Shown piece after piece: positions 61,290 through 64,000 of a DNA stretch of 64,000 nucleotides. This stretch comes from Pseudomonas parafulva (lineage in GTDB: Bacteria > Pseudomonadota > Gammaproteobacteria > Pseudomonadales > Pseudomonadaceae). The translations under genes and the position numbers were made by a program. The notes beneath the pieces are model-generated. The model made no database searches, was not told the origin of the DNA, and saw nothing but the letters and a program-made list of their open reading frames with translations. Location of the stretch: assembly GCF_002021815.1 (NCBI RefSeq), contig NZ_CP019952.1, positions 2,015,001 to 2,079,000 of the forward strand, written 5' to 3'. How positions within the stretch are numbered: the first letter of the stretch is position 1; every line of letters starts with the position of its first letter.

Positions 61290-61777
61290 TCGTCCTCGCC
61301 CTTGCCCCAGATCGCATTGGCCTTTTTTCGCAGCACCAACAACGCTGCCGTTTCTGCCAAAGCCTTTTCTTTGCGCCGCAGCTCACGCTCCAATTGCTCG
61401 ATACGCTTGACCGAAGCAATATCTTTGGCGGGTTCCTGCTGGGTAGGCGTATTGGCTTGCTCACACGCTGCACGCCACAACACCAAGTCCGCCGGCACAA
61501 TGCCTGCGGTACGGCAGTATGCCGAAATCTCTGCCTCGCTCATTGCGGCTGTCTGGAGCACTGCCCTGAACTTGTCAGCGCTGCTCCAGCGCCCGTTGCG
61601 CTTACCTGTTCCTGCCATCTGTGCTCCCTGGGTCTTGGCTTCGTTACGCCAAGTCCTGAGTGTGACAGCAGTGATGCCCGTTTGCTTGGCCAGCTCTACG
61701 ACCGTACGGCTGATCGGGGCCGACATTTGCTCCAGCGCCCAGGCTTTTTCCTCAGCGGTGTAACGTCGTTGCTTCAT
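61286..61777 (-). CDS. IS A transposase OrfA
   Basis: A 163-residue protein with helix-turn-helix (ISRTVVELAKQTGITAVTLRTWRNEAK) and a C-terminal leucine-zipper-like helix (RIEQLERELRRKEKALAETAALLVL). The ATG at 61777 follows GAGGACTGTCTC; an extension to 61798 is possible. Overlaps OrfB. Confidence 0.82.
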   Translation of the reverse strand: MKQRRYTAEEKAWALEQMSAPISRTVVELAKQTGITAVTLRTWRNEAKTQGAQMAGTGKRNGRWSSADKFRAVLQTAAMSEAEISAYCRTAGIVPADLVLWRAACEQANTPTQQEPAKDIASVKRIEQLERELRRKEKALAETAALLVLRKKANAIWGKGEDE

Positions 61778-61925
61778 GAGACAGTCCTCGCCCTCCATCT
61801 ATTGCACGGGGCGACAACTATCCTGACATGGAGGGAAGACAAAAAGTGAGCCGCCGTAAGGGCGGAAAGGTGACTGTGCGCCACCTGCGCCAATGAATAT
61901 CAACTTGCTGTGTGCGCCCACGCTC

Positions 61926-61988
61926 TGAAGTTTGAAGTCTGAAGTCTGAAGTTTGAAGTTTGAAGTTTGAAGTTTGAAGTTTGAAGTT
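61926..61988 (+). repeat. Heptamer tandem repeat (TGAAGTT) x 9
   Basis: Nine copies of TGAAGT(T/C) in 63 bp. It lies at the centre between the two inverted arms. A seven-base period rules out coding maintenance. Confidence 0.9.
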
Positions 61989-62129
61989 TCAGGCTTCAAG
62001 TTTGATTGCGTTGGTGTGGGTATTGAAAGAGAGCATAGTCCATTTGCGATGGCGACGCTTAGTCACCTTTTCGCCCTTGCGTGAACTGACCCCCGAATGT
62101 TGGACACCTATCTCACCGGAGGGTGTTCC

Positions 62130-62672
62130 ATGACGAAATACAACCTGGCGCTCAAACAGGCACTCATCGAAGAGTGCCTTTCTGCTCCTAGCATTCATGA
62201 AGTGGCGCTAAAGCATGACCTCAGTCCATCGATGCTACGTCGGTGGGTAAAGGGCTATGAAAAACACGGCGCAGCCGGTTTAAGTGCCAAGTACAGCCGC
62301 TACGATGCCCAGTTCAAATTGAAGGTTTTGCAGTGCATTGAGCAAGAAGGATTGTCTGCCCAGCAAGCCTGCATCCAGTTTGATATTCGTGGTCCAAGTA
62401 GCATCAGGCAGTGGAAAAGGTTGTATGATCAAGGCGGAGTTGAAGCACTTCATCCGCATCATACCCGAGAGTTGAGCATGCCCCGTAAGCCATCGAAAAA
62501 AACCAGCGCAAGTCCTCCTACCGCTTCGGATAGCGACCTGACACCCGAGCAAATGCTCGAAGAGCTGGAATATCTGCGTGCGGAGAATGCTTACCTAAAA
62601 AAGCTCGATGCCTTGATCCAAGCGGACCCTCGCACTGCGCAGGCGAGAAAACGAAGGCTGTCCAGGGATTGA
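62130..62672 (+). CDS. IS B transposase OrfA
   Basis: A 180-residue protein with two helix-turn-helix units (HEVALKHDLSPSMLRRWVKGYEKHG; QQACIQFDIRGPSSIRQWKRLYDQGG) and a leucine-zipper-like end (LEELEYLRAENAYLKKLDAL). The ATG at 62130 follows GGAGGGTGTTCC. AAAAAAG at 62597 lies in the right phase for a -1 shift into OrfB. Confidence 0.88.
   Translation: MTKYNLALKQALIEECLSAPSIHEVALKHDLSPSMLRRWVKGYEKHGAAGLSAKYSRYDAQFKLKVLQCIEQEGLSAQQACIQFDIRGPSSIRQWKRLYDQGGVEALHPHHTRELSMPRKPSKKTSASPPTASDSDLTPEQMLEELEYLRAENAYLKKLDALIQADPRTAQARKRRLSRD
62597..62603 (+). promoter_or_regulatory. Programmed -1 frameshift heptamer A AAA AAG
   Basis: The OrfA frame reads CTA AAA AAG. Slipping back by one base gives a frame that stays open through EKTKAVQGLRHGHRL into OrfB, so a fused OrfAB transposase can be made, as in IS150. 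Confidence 0.8.
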
Positions 62673-63493
62673 GGCACGGGCATCGACTCGCTCTGCTGTT
62701 ACGTGCCGCCGGGCTTGCACGTAGTACCTTTTATTACCAAAGCAAGGTGTTGTTGACTGACAAGCATGCGGCTTTGAAAGAGAGTATCAACAACGTCTAT
62801 CACGAGCATAAGGGACGGTATGGCTATCGCCGGATCACTGAGACCCTCAAGCACAACGGTCGGATGATTAATCACAAGAAGGTGCAGCGACTGATGCAGC
62901 TTATGGGTCTCCAGTCGCTGGTCAGGGCGAAGAAATATCGCTCGTACCGAGGCTCAGAGGGACTGGTTGCGCCTGATCTGCTCAGGCGAGAATTCAAGGC
63001 AGGAGCCCCTAATCAGAAATGGGCAACCGACGTGACAGAGTTCAAAGTGAAGGGGCAGAAGCTGTTTCTTTCGCCGTTGATGGACCTGTATAACGGCGAA
63101 ATCCTCGCTTATCAGATTAACCGGCGCCCGGAGTTCAAGATGGTCTCGGCAATGCTTGAGCAAGCCTTTGAGCGGCTGAATCCAGGTGATAAACCGATAT
63201 TGCACTCCGATCAAGGATGGCAGTACAGGCAGCCCACTTACCGGCATATGCTGGCCGAGAAGAACATTGAGCAGAGTATGTCGCGTAAGGGCAACTGCCT
63301 AGACAACGCCGCAATGGAAAGCTTTTTCGGCACACTCAAGAGCGAATATTTTTACCTGGAGTCGTTTGAAAATGTCGAGCAGTTGGCTTCAGGACTTGAT
63401 GATTACATCGCTTACTACAACCAAAAACGCATCAGCCTCAGACTTGATGGCCTGAGTCCGATACAATTTCGGACCCACGCGCTGGCCCCATAG
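62669..63493 (+). CDS. IS B transposase OrfB (DDE)
   Basis: A 274-residue catalytic part. It has the IS150-type opening LLLRAAGLARSTFYY, the HTH_21 motif HKGRYGYRRITETLKHNG, and the DDE triad in KWATDVTEF, LHSDQGWQYRQ and DNAAMESFFGTLKSE. Its only start is TTG overlapping the OrfA stop, so the main product is probably OrfAB made by frameshifting. Intact. Confidence 0.88.
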   Translation: MRHGHRLALLLRAAGLARSTFYYQSKVLLTDKHAALKESINNVYHEHKGRYGYRRITETLKHNGRMINHKKVQRLMQLMGLQSLVRAKKYRSYRGSEGLVAPDLLRREFKAGAPNQKWATDVTEFKVKGQKLFLSPLMDLYNGEILAYQINRRPEFKMVSAMLEQAFERLNPGDKPILHSDQGWQYRQPTYRHMLAEKNIEQSMSRKGNCLDNAAMESFFGTLKSEYFYLESFENVEQLASGLDDYIAYYNQKRISLRLDGLSPIQFRTHALAP

Positions 63494-63528
63494 CGCTCAC
63501 TGTCCAACTTTTGGGGGTCAGTTCAGCG

Positions 63529-63742
63529 GCGAGTCACTTTTTGTCAAACGCGACAAAAAGTAACCAAAAAACGCTGCGCTCCATTCATACGGCCCCTACG
63601 CTGCGCTTCGGGGTTCCCTCACTCCGGTCTTGCTCCCGGGAGGACCGCGCTGCAGGCCCCATCCTGGGGCCCAGCGCTTGACAGGCATCCATGCCTGTCA
63701 CCTCCCTCCGCAAGCCCTGCGCTCGGCCTCCTGAAGTCGCGA
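63529..63742 (-). repeat. Right inverted arm, outer part
   Basis: Inverted copy of the left arm, with GTCACTTTTTGTC-AAACGC-GACAAAAAGTAAC as a full stem-loop that is broken by IS A in the left copy. The palindromic GACAGGCATCCATGCCTGTC and CTTGCTCCCGGGAG are shared. The inner part of this arm is at 62056-62081, before IS B. Confidence 0.85.
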
Positions 63743-63771
63743 AGATCAAAAGCAAGATCAAAAGCCAAAGC

Positions 63772-63813
63772 AAGATCAAGATCAAGATCAAGATCAAGAT
63801 CAAGATCAAGATC
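63772..63813 (+). repeat. Hexamer tandem repeat (AAGATC) x 7
   Basis: Seven perfect AAGATC copies outside the right arm, with degenerate units before them. It mirrors in position the (GCCGTT)16 tract beyond the left arm. The tract is translatable on the minus strand as Ile-Leu repeats, but this is not a gene. Confidence 0.92.
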
Positions 63814-64000
63814 AAGAATAATGGCAGCTACCGGGAGTTAAGAGTTGCAACTTTGAAGGTATTAACTGACTTTAATGAGTGGATCGAAGCTTGCGCACTG
63901 CCCCAGGCTACAATTACACCCGTGTGGGAGCGGCCTCGTGCCGCGATGGGCCGCGTAGCGGCCCCATGGTCACCTACCCTGCACCCCCCACCCCCACCCA
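63814..64000. other. Window end with a REP element
   Basis: 63924-63968 holds half a REP element, GTGTGGGAGCGGCCTCGTGC with GCGATGGGCCGCGTAGCGGCC, the same family as the REPINs at 41043 and 46486. The remaining bases show no gene. Confidence 0.65.

Larger units (their letters stand above)
60221..61835 (-). mobile_element. IS3-family insertion sequence A
   Basis: About 1.6 kb with two overlapping transposase frames on the minus strand. Near the ends, TGTCAAGGTAGTTGTCG (60227-60243) and its imperfect inverted copy (61812-61828, 15 of 17 matches) mark the terminal repeats. AAGAC occurs on both sides (60216-60220 and 61836-61840) and may be a 5-bp target duplication; the tips could instead be at 60227 and 61828. 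It splits the left arm inside a CTTTTTG / CAAAAAG stem-loop. Confidence 0.8.
62082..63525 (+). mobile_element. IS3-family (IS150-group-like) insertion sequence B
   Basis: 1444 bp bounded by TGAACTGACCCCCGAATG at 62082 and its inverted copy at the right end; the terminal repeats match at 23 of 25 positions and end TG...CA. GCG flanks both ends (62079-62081 and 63526-63528), a 3-bp target duplication as usual for IS3. Two transposase frames with a programmed frameshift site. It splits the right arm, while IS A splits the left one. Confidence 0.92.

Noticed and set aside
63585..63815. 76-codon minus-strand frame with Ile-Leu repeats
   Set aside because: It is just a translation of the AAGATC tandem repeat and the inverted arm.

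Overview
The window looks like a Pseudomonas chromosome of the P. putida type. The signs are high-GC coding sequence, REP-type inverted repeats built on GTAGGAGCGG, a glcDEF cluster near a stand-alone mrdA, and families typical of the genus (DUF2388, DUF2986, DUF1543). The placement is inferred from content; no search was run.

Bases 1 to about 19050 are the right part of a lambdoid (siphovirus-type) prophage. Tail genes run in lambda order: L (cut by the window edge), K, I and J. A 4.7 kb island interrupts them between K and I. It holds a two-gene moron with its own promoter and terminator, a divergent pair of Arc-like repressors over a perfect 10+10 bp palindrome, BRO-N and KilA-N antirepressor-type genes, a T4-Imm-like superinfection immunity protein with a zinc ribbon, and a small lipoprotein. 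After J come small tail-end proteins, a YceK-like lipoprotein on the other strand, and a lysis block with a probable endolysin, an Rz-like spanin and an Rz1-like lipoprotein embedded in it. The end of the prophage carries an HNH nuclease gene, a decayed integrase and a UmuD-prime-sized SOS protein under a full LexA box. The prophage stops at the 3' end of a tRNA-Pro(GGG) gene (attR). J is broken by an out-of-frame deletion among its repeats and the integrase is a fragment, so the prophage is probably defective.

Bases 19051-30008 begin with a poorly coding stretch holding one pseudogene and one small membrane protein. Then come a four-gene polar amino-acid ABC transporter operon, a VOC protein, a LysR regulator divergent from a Bcr/CflA-type exporter, and a large autotransporter with a 19-unit PPV(E/Q) linker.

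Bases 30253-37115 form a Weimberg-type pentonate locus: a FadR-type GntR regulator, an IlvD/Edd dehydratase, an MFS permease, an AraD1/FAH dehydratase and a 2-oxoglutarate-semialdehyde dehydrogenase. Together they would take up a sugar acid and convert it to 2-oxoglutarate. Two sites matching TNGTNNNACNA lie in the divergent promoter.

Bases 37307-59754 are ordinary chromosomal genes: an AraC regulator with a cupin, GNATs, an aldo/keto reductase, SDR, 5'-nucleotidase, nucleoside deaminase with a CynX-like transporter, a MocR/PdxR regulator, glycolate oxidase glcDEF (glcD frameshifted in a G run), GST, a PBP2 and a pirin. Two related composite REPIN elements lie at 41043 and 46486.

Bases 59878-63813 are one repeat structure. 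Two inverted arms of about 250 bp face each other across a heptamer tandem repeat, with a hexamer tandem repeat outside each arm, and each arm has been hit by a different IS3-family element. Several lesions (glcD, integrase, the 19.5 kb pseudogene) lie in short G or C runs, so consensus errors should be excluded before they are read as biology.
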